A stretch of DNA of 64,000 nt from Geobacter sp. (GCA_009684515.1 WKKS01000002.1:62001-126000), one strand, 5' to 3'. Positions 1 through 8,888 are shown, counted from the first letter of the stretch. Notes: a model not told the origin generated them from the letters alone. Numbers and translations are program-made.

Positions 1-50
1 AGATTGTAGCCGTAGGAATCGTTACGACCATATACGATTACCGTAATCAT
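1..50 (-). CDS. 5' end of a probable glycosyltransferase-like gene (cut by window edge)
   Basis: Only the first 16 codons are in the window. The ATG lies one base after the stop of the preceding small ORF, and the product begins MITVIVYGRNDSYGYN. A hydrophobic beta strand followed by GRND is a common way for GT-A type glycosyltransferases to open, so a sugar transferase is a reasonable guess. The abutting arrangement shows the glycan cluster continues past the left edge. The call rests on very little sequence. Confidence 0.35.
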   Translation of the reverse strand, partial: MITVIVYGRNDSYGYN

Positions 51-51
51 T

Positions 52-162
52 TCAGCACTTCACTGTAAATGGATTGTTCTTCTTGGTAGTGAACTCAAGC
101 GGCATCTCGTTCCAATCTTCCCTGTACAAAATGTTGTCAGCACAAAAAGCCGTCAATATCAC
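52..162 (-). CDS. 36-residue small ORF of unknown function
   Basis: This frame starts with GTG inside the stop of the FkbM gene (GTGA overlap) and ends one base before the next ATG. An AAAGGGG Shine-Dalgarno lies about five bases before the GTG, and the frame is closed by TAA a few codons upstream, so this is the only sensible start. The peptide has two Cys (residue 7 and the last residue), an acidic/aromatic middle (REDWNEMPLEF) and a basic tail (TTKKNNPFTVKC). I recognise no family. It could be a small coupled protein, a decayed gene remnant, or chance; the perfect fit into the 108-base gap favours a translated ORF. It is too short for standard gene finders. Confidence 0.4.
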   Translation of the reverse strand: MILTAFCADNILYREDWNEMPLEFTTKKNNPFTVKC

Positions 163-1298
163 AGTCGCCCCTTTGAGTTATCGCCAATGCAGCCAACTAT
201 TTCATCAGGGACTGCGTACCAGACGGTATCCCAAAAAGTGGGTGAGTAATGTCCGATGTGATAATGGTAATTTTCGAGAATTGAATCTAGATAGAGAGGG
301 ATCTGGAATAGGTGCTCTTTTGCGTGGTAAATACAGATTGCCATTTGGGGGCGGTGGTTCTTCAATGTGGCAACTGCGCCGCGCAGCACCTCCAACTCGG
401 CACCTTCTACGTCCAGTTTGATAAAGTCAACTTTGTCGATGGATTGTTCTTCAATGAACTCATCTATGGAAATGGCCGATATAACCCGCATTTCTGCAAC
501 AGTTTCCCCGTCCGCAAGAATCCTGGCTCCCGGTCTGTTACTCGCATTTGAAAAAAAATTCAGTGTGGCTCGACTGTTCCATAATGCAACGGGGTAGAGC
601 CTGACTTTAGGATTTTGCCGAAATCCCGGATCATCGTTCAGGCTAGTCAGGTTGGGGTCAAAACCATAAATGGTACCATCTTCGGCCAGTAGTTTTATAA
701 ATTCACCGGTATCACTTCCATCAAACACGCCCCCCTCGATAATGGTACTAAATGCTTCCGGATGTATATACTCCAAATATTCACGCCCCATTGTCTTCCG
801 GTTTGCATGAAAAAAGTCATACAGCACTTGCTGATACTCCGGATTTTTTTTCCTGCTGGCAACTATCAGTGCATAAAGCGATTTTTGGCTGTTGCCAGTT
901 AACAGAGCAGAGGTCTGTGAAAACTGTTCTTCCCGGATACATAACTCGTCGTCATCAAAAATCATGTGCTTATAGAGTAGTGAGGACTCCACCACCTTAA
1001 ACTCGAAATTTTCCAAGGTAACAATTTTTTTGCTGATATCAACCCAATATGCCGACGTCACAAGAACAAGGTCGAAATCAAATGATGATAACTCTGCAGA
1101 GGATACAATCGGGATGGAGGTGGTAACTTCTTTGTGGGAGTCATCAATAAGACATACAATCTCCACGTCCTGCCGATGTGTTTGCAAAGTGTGTAAAAAG
1201 TGCAGACAGCCCTCGCCTATGCCATAAAGGCATACTCTTGCGCCGGGATGTATCTGGTCAAGCGAAGTCAAAAATGATGGCATCTTGTTGAGAATCAT
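159..1298 (-). CDS. FkbM-family methyltransferase with N-terminal Rossmann domain
   Basis: A predicted SAM-dependent O-methyltransferase, probably acting on a sugar of the surface glycan. Residues 20-105 form a Rossmann-like unit (GARVCLYGIGEG, then a strand ending in CLIDD, then DFDLVLVTSA), like the nucleotide-binding domain in PglD-type sugar enzymes. Residues 185-197 (TIIEGGVFDGSDT) are SAM motif I. Residues 290-306 (VDFIKLDVEGAELEVLR) are the FkbM family signature. The 379-residue length fits an FkbM domain (about 200 residues) plus this extra domain. The start has a weak GGAA site. It lies 13 bases after the TylF-like gene and overlaps the following small ORF, so it is within the operon. 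The methyl acceptor is unknown. Confidence 0.85.
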   Translation of the reverse strand: MILNKMPSFLTSLDQIHPGARVCLYGIGEGCLHFLHTLQTHRQDVEIVCLIDDSHKEVTTSIPIVSSAELSSFDFDLVLVTSAYWVDISKKIVTLENFEFKVVESSLLYKHMIFDDDELCIREEQFSQTSALLTGNSQKSLYALIVASRKKNPEYQQVLYDFFHANRKTMGREYLEYIHPEAFSTIIEGGVFDGSDTGEFIKLLAEDGTIYGFDPNLTSLNDDPGFRQNPKVRLYPVALWNSRATLNFFSNASNRPGARILADGETVAEMRVISAISIDEFIEEQSIDKVDFIKLDVEGAELEVLRGAVATLKNHRPQMAICIYHAKEHLFQIPLYLDSILENYHYHIGHYSPTFWDTVWYAVPDEIVGCIGDNSKGRL

Positions 1299-1311
1299 AA
1301 TATTCCAAAAA

Positions 1312-2070
1312 TTACTTTACGAGATATCCTGCCGGTGCATTGGTCCATGGCAATGTTTTGATTTTGACTTCGGGCTTGTCAGCAAAAAACTCATCAACTG
1401 CTTTCGTTTCACCGGGCCAGTCAGGAATGGAATATTCATCAAACATCATGATGCCACCCCTAGAAAGTAAGGGCCAGAGAGCTTCAAGCGCCGCTTTGGT
1501 CGGTTTATACAAGTCACAATCGAAATGCACCAGAGAGAAACGCACGCCCGGGTTTTCCGCAACAAAAGCAACAACGGTATCCTCAATATTCCCTGGGACC
1601 AGCTTGATCCGGCTCTTCCAAGGGATAAAACGGTCATTGTCAAAAATTTCGATCGCGCTGTTCAGTTCCTCAAAATATTTCTCAGGAGAAAAGCCCCCGG
1701 CAGTTTTTTGCACGGATAGAACCGTACTGCCGTCTTCGGGCAACAATTCCGTAAATCCCTTCCAATTATCGAAACCATAGACCGTTTTGGTCCTGTCGCC
1801 GATACAAAAAGTTTCAAGTAAATTTGCCCAGGTCAAAAGACCTAAGCCGCGAAAAACGCCCAGCTCAGCTATATCTCCAGGCACTTCCAAGGTCTGTTTG
1901 AAAAGTTCCGTATGGGCGATAAATCGCTTCAACCATTGGCGTCTTGCCAAAACCGGGAAAAGTTTAACGGCGTCAAGGGGATCTATGGCGTATTTATTAC
2001 AATGATCTTCGAGTAAGTTCTCAATACTGTTATCCGTACCGGTCTTTTTAAATCCATCAAACTCTCTCAT
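1312..2070 (-). CDS. TylF/MycF-family O-methyltransferase
   Basis: A 252-residue macrocin-type O-methyltransferase. TylF and MycF methylate sugar hydroxyls using SAM and a divalent metal. The sequence shows a SAM-binding segment near residues 65-80 (GDIAELGVFRGLGLLTWA) and the metal/active-site region SLVHFDCDLYKPTKAALE followed by GGIMMFDEY, both typical of the family. The length is as expected. It overlaps the upstream radical-SAM gene by ATGA, so translation is probably coupled. The likely role is methylation of a sugar in the cluster product; which sugar cannot be told. Confidence 0.85.
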   Translation of the reverse strand: MREFDGFKKTGTDNSIENLLEDHCNKYAIDPLDAVKLFPVLARRQWLKRFIAHTELFKQTLEVPGDIAELGVFRGLGLLTWANLLETFCIGDRTKTVYGFDNWKGFTELLPEDGSTVLSVQKTAGGFSPEKYFEELNSAIEIFDNDRFIPWKSRIKLVPGNIEDTVVAFVAENPGVRFSLVHFDCDLYKPTKAALEALWPLLSRGGIMMFDEYSIPDWPGETKAVDEFFADKPEVKIKTLPWTNAPAGYLVK

Positions 2071-3077
2071 TTCTGCTCCTCCAAAGCCAGTTTAAAAACT
2101 TCACAGGCGTTAAGCGGTTTTTGCTTGTCAACATATGGAACGATATATGTATCGATGAAATCCGGATCTTCACCACACAGGCACACGGGATGATCGTCAT
2201 TGAACCATGGATTTTTCAGGAGAGCATCTCTCATGCTAGCGATGGATCTGTCCCTTACATTACCCAAGCTGATTTGCAGGAAGTTGCAGGGGAGCAACTG
2301 ACCGTCGGCCGTTAAGCCCATGAATTCCGTCCCTGCAGGGCAGTGGTCAGATTCACCACAGTAGATATCGCGGTTGATCATCCTTTGGCCGTTACTAAGG
2401 ATAGGAGATGCCAGCTGAAGTTTTTTTATGAATTCGGTGTCTGCGGGGGTCATCAGAAGTTCCTTTTTCCCATCCCATTTACCGACCGGTTCGGCAATCT
2501 GAACATCCATTCTGATGCCTTTAGCGAGGGCATAATCATAGGCGAGGCAAAATCCTTCCGAGTAAAGGGATTGATTGGTCACGACAACTGAAATAGAGGC
2601 GAACAAACCTTCCCGGAGCACGTAGTCAATGGCTTCCTTGACCTTCTTAAAAGAGCCAGGTCTTCTGTTCTGATCATGTTCAGCCTCAATCCCCGAATCA
2701 AGACTGAAAGCAATTTTGTCGACTTTAAGTTCCTTGAGCCACCGGATCATCTCATGCGACATGTCCCATCCATTGCTGACAACATTAATATACGATTCAT
2801 CCGGATGACACATGCGGAGGATAGCCTCAAGCCTATCCGGGTGTGCAATTGGCTCTCCCCCCTGCATCACGTAATGATAGACTCCCAACTCATAAAATTC
2901 GTCAAAAGCATGCCGGAGAATTTCTATGTCAAGCGGTTCGGTATTCGCAAAGGTCTCGGCATAACAATGGGGACACTTCATGTTGCACCGTGGCGTTACA
3001 TCAAGGGCAACCGTACGTAAATCGCCAGGTTTGTGATTTCGCTGGCGCTCATGAAGTTTCGGTTTTAGTGCATACAT
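2067..3077 (-). CDS. Radical SAM protein with C-terminal SPASM/twitch-like Cys region
   Basis: A 336-residue radical-SAM enzyme. The [4Fe-4S] motif CNMKCPHC is at residues 31-38 (Cys31, 35, 38), followed by the GGEP motif (MQGGEPIAHP). The C-terminal part has several Cys (DHCPAG, LLPCNFLQ, PVCLCGED) preceding LGNVRD, as in SPASM or twitch domains that bind further Fe-S clusters. Family members carry out radical chemistry on peptides, sugars or other small molecules. It lies downstream of the B12-type radical-SAM gene and overlaps the TylF-like gene. The substrate is unknown; glycan-precursor modification is an inference from context. Confidence 0.85.
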   Translation of the reverse strand: MYALKPKLHERQRNHKPGDLRTVALDVTPRCNMKCPHCYAETFANTEPLDIEILRHAFDEFYELGVYHYVMQGGEPIAHPDRLEAILRMCHPDESYINVVSNGWDMSHEMIRWLKELKVDKIAFSLDSGIEAEHDQNRRPGSFKKVKEAIDYVLREGLFASISVVVTNQSLYSEGFCLAYDYALAKGIRMDVQIAEPVGKWDGKKELLMTPADTEFIKKLQLASPILSNGQRMINRDIYCGESDHCPAGTEFMGLTADGQLLPCNFLQISLGNVRDRSIASMRDALLKNPWFNDDHPVCLCGEDPDFIDTYIVPYVDKQKPLNACEVFKLALEEQK

Positions 3078-3108
3078 CAGTTATTCTCCATTTCTCCGCT
3101 CTTCAAGC

Positions 3109-4551
3109 TTACTCATGCAGGTGTATGCCAAACTTAAGCCGAGTCATCTTACGGTGATTGGTCAACTCTTCAAGCGTCATATTGTAGAGAGCTGCTACCT
3201 TTGCCGTCTTCTCAGAAGTACTGAAATTAATCCGGTCCCATTCGAAAGCTCGCAGCACCAGCAACTCCTGGGTTGTGAACTCATCGGTTGCGATAAACGC
3301 CTGTCCAAAACCGAAATAGTTTGGATTAAAAAAGCTGAAATCCTCCGGTAATAGCTTCTGCTCCTGAGCGATACGATACAAGTCAGTGGCAGGTAACGGC
3401 GTCGCAATATGGAAATGCACCAGATCAAAATCACATGTTTCAGCGAACTTGAACGTCATCCGCAGATCATCCCACGTTTCGCCCGGAAAGCCGATCACAA
3501 AATTGGCTGCAATGTCAATCCCCCTTGTACGGCACATTTGAACAACCGGTGGCACAATCTCCAGGTTCAGCGGTTTACGGATAATATCCCGTAAGACCCG
3601 CTGGCTCCCGGATTCAACTGAAATGGTAATCTGGGTGCAGCCACTCTGCTTCATCAGGTCGAGCAGATCTTCTTTCAGGTGCCAGGCGGAAACGTTGGCA
3701 GCCTTCCATGTCAGGTTGTAGTTGCGGTCAATAAGCCCTTGCAATAGCGATGTAATTCGTTGCTTGTCGGCCAGCAGATAGTCATCCAGAAAAACGATAT
3801 CTTCAATGGCATGGTTGTGTACCAGGTAGTCTATCTCATCCAAAACATCATTGACAGGCCGGAAAGCAACCCCTTTGCCGCTAATGGTGCGGGTTGCACA
3901 AAAAACGCAGTCAAAGGGACAGCCGTATGTAGTAAGCAGCGAAGCCGAGCGGACCTGGGAACTGACCTGATAGTCGGAGGTGTTGCGAACCAGGTACGGT
4001 TCAATATCCAGCAGCGAATAATCCGGCCTTACCATCTCAGCAACGGAGGAGATATAACTGGCAACCGGCGTGATATGCAGAGTACCGTCTGCCAACCGGT
4101 AACCGATAGCTGGAATCCGCTCCAGATCGGTCTTAGCAGGAGACAGAACGGCCTGCAGGAAACTGACTATTCGCTCTTCGGCATGACCGATAAAGATGAA
4201 ATCTACATTGGTGTCCTTCAGAACCTCTTCAGGTAATGTTGTCGGGTATACTCCCCCTATCACGGTTATAATTGAAGGGTTTACAGCTTTTACAAGCGAC
4301 ATTACCGTATGGAATTGGCGGTGGTACTCAACGGAGAGCGCCGAAACCATGACAATATCAGGATCAAAGTCATTAATTTCTCTTTGGCACTCTGCTTCAG
4401 TCAGGTTCCTGGCATTGGCGTCCACAATCTGGAAAGTAAATGTATCCTTCAGAAGAGCAGAAAGTATCAGGGCGGCGTACGGAATGGAAAGCCACGGGCG
4501 CTTGTTGTGCCAACGGGAGTTGGCCAGAACTAATAGCAGCTTGTTTTTCAT
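3109..4551 (-). CDS. B12-binding-type radical SAM protein
   Basis: A 480-residue protein with an N-terminal cobalamin-binding-like Rossmann domain (residues about 1-135: DPDIVMVSA, ITVIGGVYPT, FIFIGHAEE) and a radical-SAM domain with CPFDCVFC (Cys211, 215, 218). FLDDYLL, SVESGSQ and IGFPGET follow, typical of this class. The order B12-binding then radical SAM is that of methylases and ring-modifying enzymes such as BchE-like proteins. The histidine of the classical DxHxxG motif is not obvious, so cobalamin binding is not certain. The stop of the RmlD-like gene overlaps this start by ATGA. C-methylation or another radical rearrangement of a sugar is a possible role. Confidence 0.85.
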   Translation of the reverse strand: MKNKLLLVLANSRWHNKRPWLSIPYAALILSALLKDTFTFQIVDANARNLTEAECQREINDFDPDIVMVSALSVEYHRQFHTVMSLVKAVNPSIITVIGGVYPTTLPEEVLKDTNVDFIFIGHAEERIVSFLQAVLSPAKTDLERIPAIGYRLADGTLHITPVASYISSVAEMVRPDYSLLDIEPYLVRNTSDYQVSSQVRSASLLTTYGCPFDCVFCATRTISGKGVAFRPVNDVLDEIDYLVHNHAIEDIVFLDDYLLADKQRITSLLQGLIDRNYNLTWKAANVSAWHLKEDLLDLMKQSGCTQITISVESGSQRVLRDIIRKPLNLEIVPPVVQMCRTRGIDIAANFVIGFPGETWDDLRMTFKFAETCDFDLVHFHIATPLPATDLYRIAQEQKLLPEDFSFFNPNYFGFGQAFIATDEFTTQELLVLRAFEWDRINFSTSEKTAKVAALYNMTLEELTNHRKMTRLKFGIHLHE

Positions 4552-5426
4552 GGGATGGACACCGGATTATTTGTCGGCGTCAGCTGCTGACAATAATCTG
4601 CGAGCGCTTCCTGCCACGGCCTCAGGAGCGAAAGTTTTTCGGATGTAATAGGCGTACATGGATTTTTGCGGGATTTAGTATTGAAAATGGCATGGGGAAC
4701 AGGCTCAATTATTACATCTAAACGCAATAAAATTACAAGTTCCCTCATCAGTTCGTACGGTGATGCCTTACCCTGATTGGCAATATGGTACAGACCGTAA
4801 GGGCTCTCATTTTCTACTATGCCTTTGACAGTATTGGCGACATCGATGCTGTAGCTGGGCGAAGCAATAATGTCCTCTGAAATACGCAGATGACGACAGC
4901 CGGAACGTATTTTTTCAAGCATTTTCTCTATTAGCTGTGTGCTGCTGTCACTCGCCCCAAACTGAATTGACAATCTGGCTATATAGTACTTGTTGGCAAT
5001 GGCAGAGATAAAGCTATCAGCCCCAAACTTGGTAAATCCGTACATATTGATCGGATGGGCGGCGCTGGATTCAAGGTAATAATCGGATGTATTCCCTTCG
5101 AATACCGCATCAGTACTAAAGTGAATCAGAACAAAATCATGGATATTGGAGAGTTCCGCCAAAATCTTCGGGAACAGGGTGTTCACTCGTAATGCCTGCT
5201 GAGGGTCCTCTTCACAAGCGTCCAGGCCGTTGAAGGCTACGGCATTAATCACTATTTCAGGCTTTACCTCTTCAATGATTTTTACGACTTTATCCGAACA
5301 GCTGACATCACACTCCGAGTGATTCACGCATATTATCTTGCTCTCTCCCAGCACAGTGCGCATCGCACCGCCGACCTTCCCGGTAGGACCAAAAAGCAAT
5401 ATTCTCTTATTGTTCAGGTTTTTCAT
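4548..5426 (-). CDS. RmlD-like NAD(P)-dependent sugar reductase (extended SDR)
   Basis: A predicted reductase of the dTDP-4-dehydrorhamnose reductase (RmlD) family, which reduces a 4-keto nucleotide sugar to the final deoxy sugar. The glycine-rich NAD(P) motif is GPTGKVGG near the N-terminus. FSTDAVFEG and the catalytic YxxxK (MYGFTKFGAD) follow, then a C-terminal region with YHIANQGKASPYEL as in RmlD. I start at the ATG at 5426, five bases after the stop of the upstream radical-SAM gene, rather than 16 codons earlier inside that gene; this gives 292 residues, the usual length. No RmlA, B or C is nearby, so the substrate may be made elsewhere or may not be rhamnose. Confidence 0.8.
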   Translation of the reverse strand: MKNLNNKRILLFGPTGKVGGAMRTVLGESKIICVNHSECDVSCSDKVVKIIEEVKPEIVINAVAFNGLDACEEDPQQALRVNTLFPKILAELSNIHDFVLIHFSTDAVFEGNTSDYYLESSAAHPINMYGFTKFGADSFISAIANKYYIARLSIQFGASDSSTQLIEKMLEKIRSGCRHLRISEDIIASPSYSIDVANTVKGIVENESPYGLYHIANQGKASPYELMRELVILLRLDVIIEPVPHAIFNTKSRKNPCTPITSEKLSLLRPWQEALADYCQQLTPTNNPVSIP

Positions 5427-5430
5427 ATTC

Positions 5431-6510
5431 TTATACAAAATCCAGATGTTTCTTATCAGCTTCCAGGAACTCATGGATCATCCTGTTATTGCCATCCACG
5501 ACGCAATGATGGTTGCATACCTTTGAAGGGTCGATCTTGAAGAACCTGTTTTTATCGGAGTTCCAGAGTTCTTTGAACGTTCTGTCCCTGATAGAGCCAA
5601 GCATCCCCTCTTCCAGATTATAAGCCTTGTCATGGCAGGAATAAACATTCAGATCTGCACCGATCACTGGAGATATCTGAAGATACGGGCACCAGGTATA
5701 TGGTTTTTCAAAAGTATCCAGTTGGGTATGGTAAGAGTCGAATATTTCAAAGTCACTCGTACCGAAGTCTGCAACGGCTCTGCGGGTTTGTTCTTTGACC
5801 GTTGCAAAGATGGGATCGTGGTAGACATTATTTTCTGCACCGCTGTTACTAACTATACAGGGTGCAACTTTGACGCTGTTGACGCCGACCTCGCTAAGCA
5901 GCTTGACCAGATCGTAGATGTGATGGCAATTCTTATGGTCAACGACAATGCAAACCCCCAGATAACACGAACCTCCAACCTTCTTGAACTGCTCCATATT
6001 GCGGATGATCCTGGTAAATTCTCCATCGGGACAGTCCCGATACTCCCTGTAGCTGTTATCATCCCAGCCATCCATGGATATGCGCAGCCAGGTGGCATTG
6101 CGGGCAAACACCTCCGAGAGTTCGCCCGTCAAGCGTGAGCCGTTGGTGAGCGCCGCAAATTTGATCGGGCTTTCTGCAAGCCTCTGTGCCGTTTCCAAAA
6201 GATGCGGATAGCAGAAAGGGTCACCACCGCCGCTGAACGTTACCGCCTTCACTCCCATTTTCACCAGATCTTCAATAATCTCCAGCATTTTGTCCCTGGG
6301 AATAGAGTCGTTTACATTCATATCCTGGCCCAGCTGCAGATTTTTGGCCCGGTAGGCACAGTACCAGCAGTTATGGTTACAGGCGTTAGTGGGTTTGATC
6401 CGAACGTTAACGGGGGGCAGTATTATCCCCGAAGAGGCCGGGAGCGAATCAAGTTTGTCCTTGAAATGGAATATTTTCATTCTGGTATATAACAAACCCA
6501 TACAATTCAC
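5431..6510 (-). CDS. Radical SAM/SPASM protein (paralogue of 9851-10936)
   Basis: A radical-SAM enzyme of about 350-359 residues. The cluster motif CNHNCWYC has Cys44, 48 and 51, preceded by KPTNA and followed by SGGGDP. The C-terminal half has a SPASM-like pattern: WCPYLQ, VYSCHDKAY, MLGSIRDRT and VCNHHCVVDGNNR, ending HLDFV. This pattern is shared with the genes at 9851 and 18592. The start is uncertain: GTG at 6510 and ATG at 6501 both follow a purine-rich AAAGAGAGA stretch, and the ATG at 6480 (MKIFHF) is also possible. The RmlD-like gene follows at once. Substrate unknown. Confidence 0.85.
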   Translation of the reverse strand: MNCMGLLYTRMKIFHFKDKLDSLPASSGIILPPVNVRIKPTNACNHNCWYCAYRAKNLQLGQDMNVNDSIPRDKMLEIIEDLVKMGVKAVTFSGGGDPFCYPHLLETAQRLAESPIKFAALTNGSRLTGELSEVFARNATWLRISMDGWDDNSYREYRDCPDGEFTRIIRNMEQFKKVGGSCYLGVCIVVDHKNCHHIYDLVKLLSEVGVNSVKVAPCIVSNSGAENNVYHDPIFATVKEQTRRAVADFGTSDFEIFDSYHTQLDTFEKPYTWCPYLQISPVIGADLNVYSCHDKAYNLEEGMLGSIRDRTFKELWNSDKNRFFKIDPSKVCNHHCVVDGNNRMIHEFLEADKKHLDFV

Positions 6511-6522
6511 TCTCTCTTTACG

Positions 6523-7185
6523 TTAATTGAAATAAATAAACTCATAATCACCGCTATAGCCAAATTCCTTGAAAAGCCATACCCATTCATCTGGTGTAAA
6601 GAATGCAGCGCAGGTCAATGCCCAGCATTGCAGATTGAACAGCTCTTCTTCATTACGATAACCTTCTACGACGAGGTATTTGTTTTTTCCGACCCTTTCC
6701 ATTTCACCCAAAGCAGACTTCAGATCTGGCAGGTGCAGGTTGTGAAGGGTAGTCAGAGAGATAACCAGATCAAACTCACTGTTTTTGAAAGGGAGCGGAT
6801 CCTGGGCATTGTGCTTTAAAAGGTTGTCTCGAATCTCGTCCTTGGCGTTGGCAATAGCATAGTCTGAGCTATCTAAACCAACAATACGGCCGTCCGGCAG
6901 AAGTTGCTGCAACTCATAAAGCAAAAAACCCTTGCCGCAGCCAATATCAAGAATTGAAGCATTGCCGGCGAGCCTATAGTCATTGATGAGTTTCTCGGCA
7001 ACGGGTTTCCATCTGCCGTCATATTTAAAGCCTCCATAGCCATAACGCCGATCGCCATCCCAGAAATCAGCCCCGAACTTCCTGGCCACCCGCATACACT
7101 CGACCTTGGCATCACACATGCGCGACAGATAGTCACGTGTGGTACTTGTATGCAACGGAGTGAAATAATCCCTCAAAATTCCCAT
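6523..7185 (-). CDS. Class I SAM-dependent methyltransferase
   Basis: A 220-residue methyltransferase. SAM motif I is ASILDIGCGKGFLL, followed by IVGLDSSDYAI, LPFKNSEFDLVISLTTLHNL and an aromatic C-terminus. The N-terminal 65 residues are rich in aromatic and charged residues and may cap the active site. A GAGG site lies about seven bases before the ATG, which begins just after the stop of the transketolase C-terminal gene. The acceptor is unknown; the cluster suggests a sugar or sugar precursor. Confidence 0.8.
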   Translation of the reverse strand: MGILRDYFTPLHTSTTRDYLSRMCDAKVECMRVARKFGADFWDGDRRYGYGGFKYDGRWKPVAEKLINDYRLAGNASILDIGCGKGFLLYELQQLLPDGRIVGLDSSDYAIANAKDEIRDNLLKHNAQDPLPFKNSEFDLVISLTTLHNLHLPDLKSALGEMERVGKNKYLVVEGYRNEEELFNLQCWALTCAAFFTPDEWVWLFKEFGYSGDYEFIYFN

Positions 7186-7188
7186 CGG

Positions 7189-8109
7189 TCACCTCGCACA
7201 GAGCTGCTTAACCGTTGCTGCAATCGACTCTGCTTCAATCTTGAAAAGCTTTCGCATCCCTGACGTATTGTGGATTTCGTGGATAAATCGGGACGGTATC
7301 CCCAACGTGGTGAGCGAGCAGGAAAGATCCGAATCCATAATTACTTCACGCAGGGAGGCGCCAAAACCACAGGAGCGATAATGTTCCTCAACCGTTACAA
7401 CCGCCCCAACCCCTTTTAGATGATGCAGCAAGGCGCTACTGTCAAGCGGCTGCAGCATCGGCACGGAGATAACGCGCGGGTGGAGACCTTCTTTCGCCAA
7501 CATCCGGGCGGCGTGCATAGTTTCCTCGGCAATGGAACCGTGGCATAGCAACGCAACCGGAGTGCTGCCTTCGATCAGAACTTGCGGCTGGGTAATATCA
7601 AACTGTTGAACGGAATGGATATCAGGTTCACCCCGTTTGGCCAACCTGACATATACCGGAGAGGTTGAAGTGAGAGAAAACTCAGCGGCCAGGCGGGCTT
7701 CAACAGGGTCTATAGGTGAAAAAACAGCCAGATTAGGGAGGGTTCGGGTAAGGCTTAAGTCCTCGATTGAATAATGGGTCATGCCTGCGGGCGCATAGGT
7801 CAGTCCGCTGCCTATCCCAGCCAGAATAACCGGCAAATTCTGATAGCAGATGTCGTTTCTGACCTGCTCATAACAGCGGTATAGTACAAATGGAATAATA
7901 TTATAGACCAGAACCTTGTAACCGGCCATGGCCATACCGGCGGCAAATCCGATCATATTCTGCTCGGCGGCGCCAAGGTTGAGAAAACGCTCAGGATGTT
8001 CATCCTTGAACTTGTCAAAGACCCCCAAGCCGGCATCTCCGCTGATGACAAAAATATCATCCCGTTCGGTACATGCCTGAAGAACCGTATCGATGAAGGC
8101 ATTTCTCAT
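7189..8109 (-). CDS. Transketolase, C-terminal (pyrimidine-binding/transketolase_C) subunit
   Basis: The second half of a split transketolase, 306 residues. It carries the pyrimidine-binding domain (VISGDAGLGVF, NLGAAEQNMIGFAAGMAMAGYK; the Glu of GAAEQ is the conserved TPP-activating residue) and the C-terminal domain (VALLCHGSIAEE, VVTVEEHY). Transketolases move two-carbon ketol units between sugar phosphates. Its start overlaps the N-terminal subunit gene by ATGA, so the two should be made together in fixed ratio. In a glycan cluster such a pair most likely builds a precursor sugar (heptose-, pentose- or branched-chain type) rather than serving central metabolism. Confidence 0.9.
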   Translation of the reverse strand: MRNAFIDTVLQACTERDDIFVISGDAGLGVFDKFKDEHPERFLNLGAAEQNMIGFAAGMAMAGYKVLVYNIIPFVLYRCYEQVRNDICYQNLPVILAGIGSGLTYAPAGMTHYSIEDLSLTRTLPNLAVFSPIDPVEARLAAEFSLTSTSPVYVRLAKRGEPDIHSVQQFDITQPQVLIEGSTPVALLCHGSIAEETMHAARMLAKEGLHPRVISVPMLQPLDSSALLHHLKGVGAVVTVEEHYRSCGFGASLREVIMDSDLSCSLTTLGIPSRFIHEIHNTSGMRKLFKIEAESIAATVKQLCAR

Positions 8110-8888
8110 GACAGTTCTTCCAGGGCCTGGCGTTTATGTTCGTCAGTTACCATGTAGTAGTGCCAGACAAGTTGGTCTTCCATGAATGAAACCCCCTTGC
8201 CTTTGGTGGTCTTTGCTATCACTATTTTGGGCTTTCCCTGAGACTCTTCACGCAATGCCGCGCGTAATTCCTCATGATTATGGCCATCAACTTCCAGTGC
8301 CAGCCAGCCAAACGAACTCCATTTTTCACGCATCGGCTCAAAGGCACAGATTTCGGTCGGACGCCCGTACCCTTGCAGATTGTTATGATCCATGATGGCG
8401 GTGAAATTATCCAGCCCGAGGCCTCCGGCGAATAAAGCTCCTTCCCAAATGGATCCTTCCTGTGATTCCCCATCGCCAATTATCGCAAACACCTTGCGGT
8501 CAATACGCTGTTTTTTGAAACCGTACGCCATTCCGAGCCCCATATTAAATCCGTGACCAAGTGAGCCTGCAGAGACTTCGATCCCTTTGTCACTGCAACG
8601 GTCAAGGTGAGCCGGCAGTGTGCCATTGTCCAAAAAATAACCTTCAATATCCGTTTGCGTCAGCATCCCTTTGAGATGCAGTGCACTATACAGAGACATC
8701 GCAGCATGCCCCTTGCTCAGGATGAAAATGTCACGGCTGTTCCATGGTTTTAATCTAAGGATATCGTCGTACAGTACGGCGAGTATGTCGGCGCAGGAGA
8801 GGCAAGAGCCAACATGCGGACTTTGGGAGCGATTGGCCATCTCGATGATGGTGCGCCTGATGCAGCGCGCAGAGTCGTGTGTACTCAT
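8106..8888 (-). CDS. Transketolase, N-terminal (TPP-binding) subunit
   Basis: The first half of a split transketolase, 260 residues, binding thiamine diphosphate and Mg2+. It has the SKGHAAMSLYSAL segment, GSLGHGFNMGLGMA, and the TPP-binding motif GDGESQEGSIWE running to DHNNLQGYG, all as in archaeal-type and cluster-linked split transketolases. It overlaps the GT9 gene by ATGA upstream and the C-terminal subunit downstream. The three genes are therefore probably translated in series. Confidence 0.9.
   Translation of the reverse strand: MSTHDSARCIRRTIIEMANRSQSPHVGSCLSCADILAVLYDDILRLKPWNSRDIFILSKGHAAMSLYSALHLKGMLTQTDIEGYFLDNGTLPAHLDRCSDKGIEVSAGSLGHGFNMGLGMAYGFKKQRIDRKVFAIIGDGESQEGSIWEGALFAGGLGLDNFTAIMDHNNLQGYGRPTEICAFEPMREKWSSFGWLALEVDGHNHEELRAALREESQGKPKIVIAKTTKGKGVSFMEDQLVWHYYMVTDEHKRQALEELS

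Noticed and set aside
52-162. 36-residue ORF as a RiPP precursor for the SPASM enzymes
   Set aside because: It has no leader-like part, no repeated core and no Gly/Cys-rich core; it is kept only as an unknown small ORF.
74-421. Plus-strand open frames across 1-41 kb, such as 74-421
   Set aside because: They lie opposite well-supported minus-strand genes, show no motifs and have odd composition.
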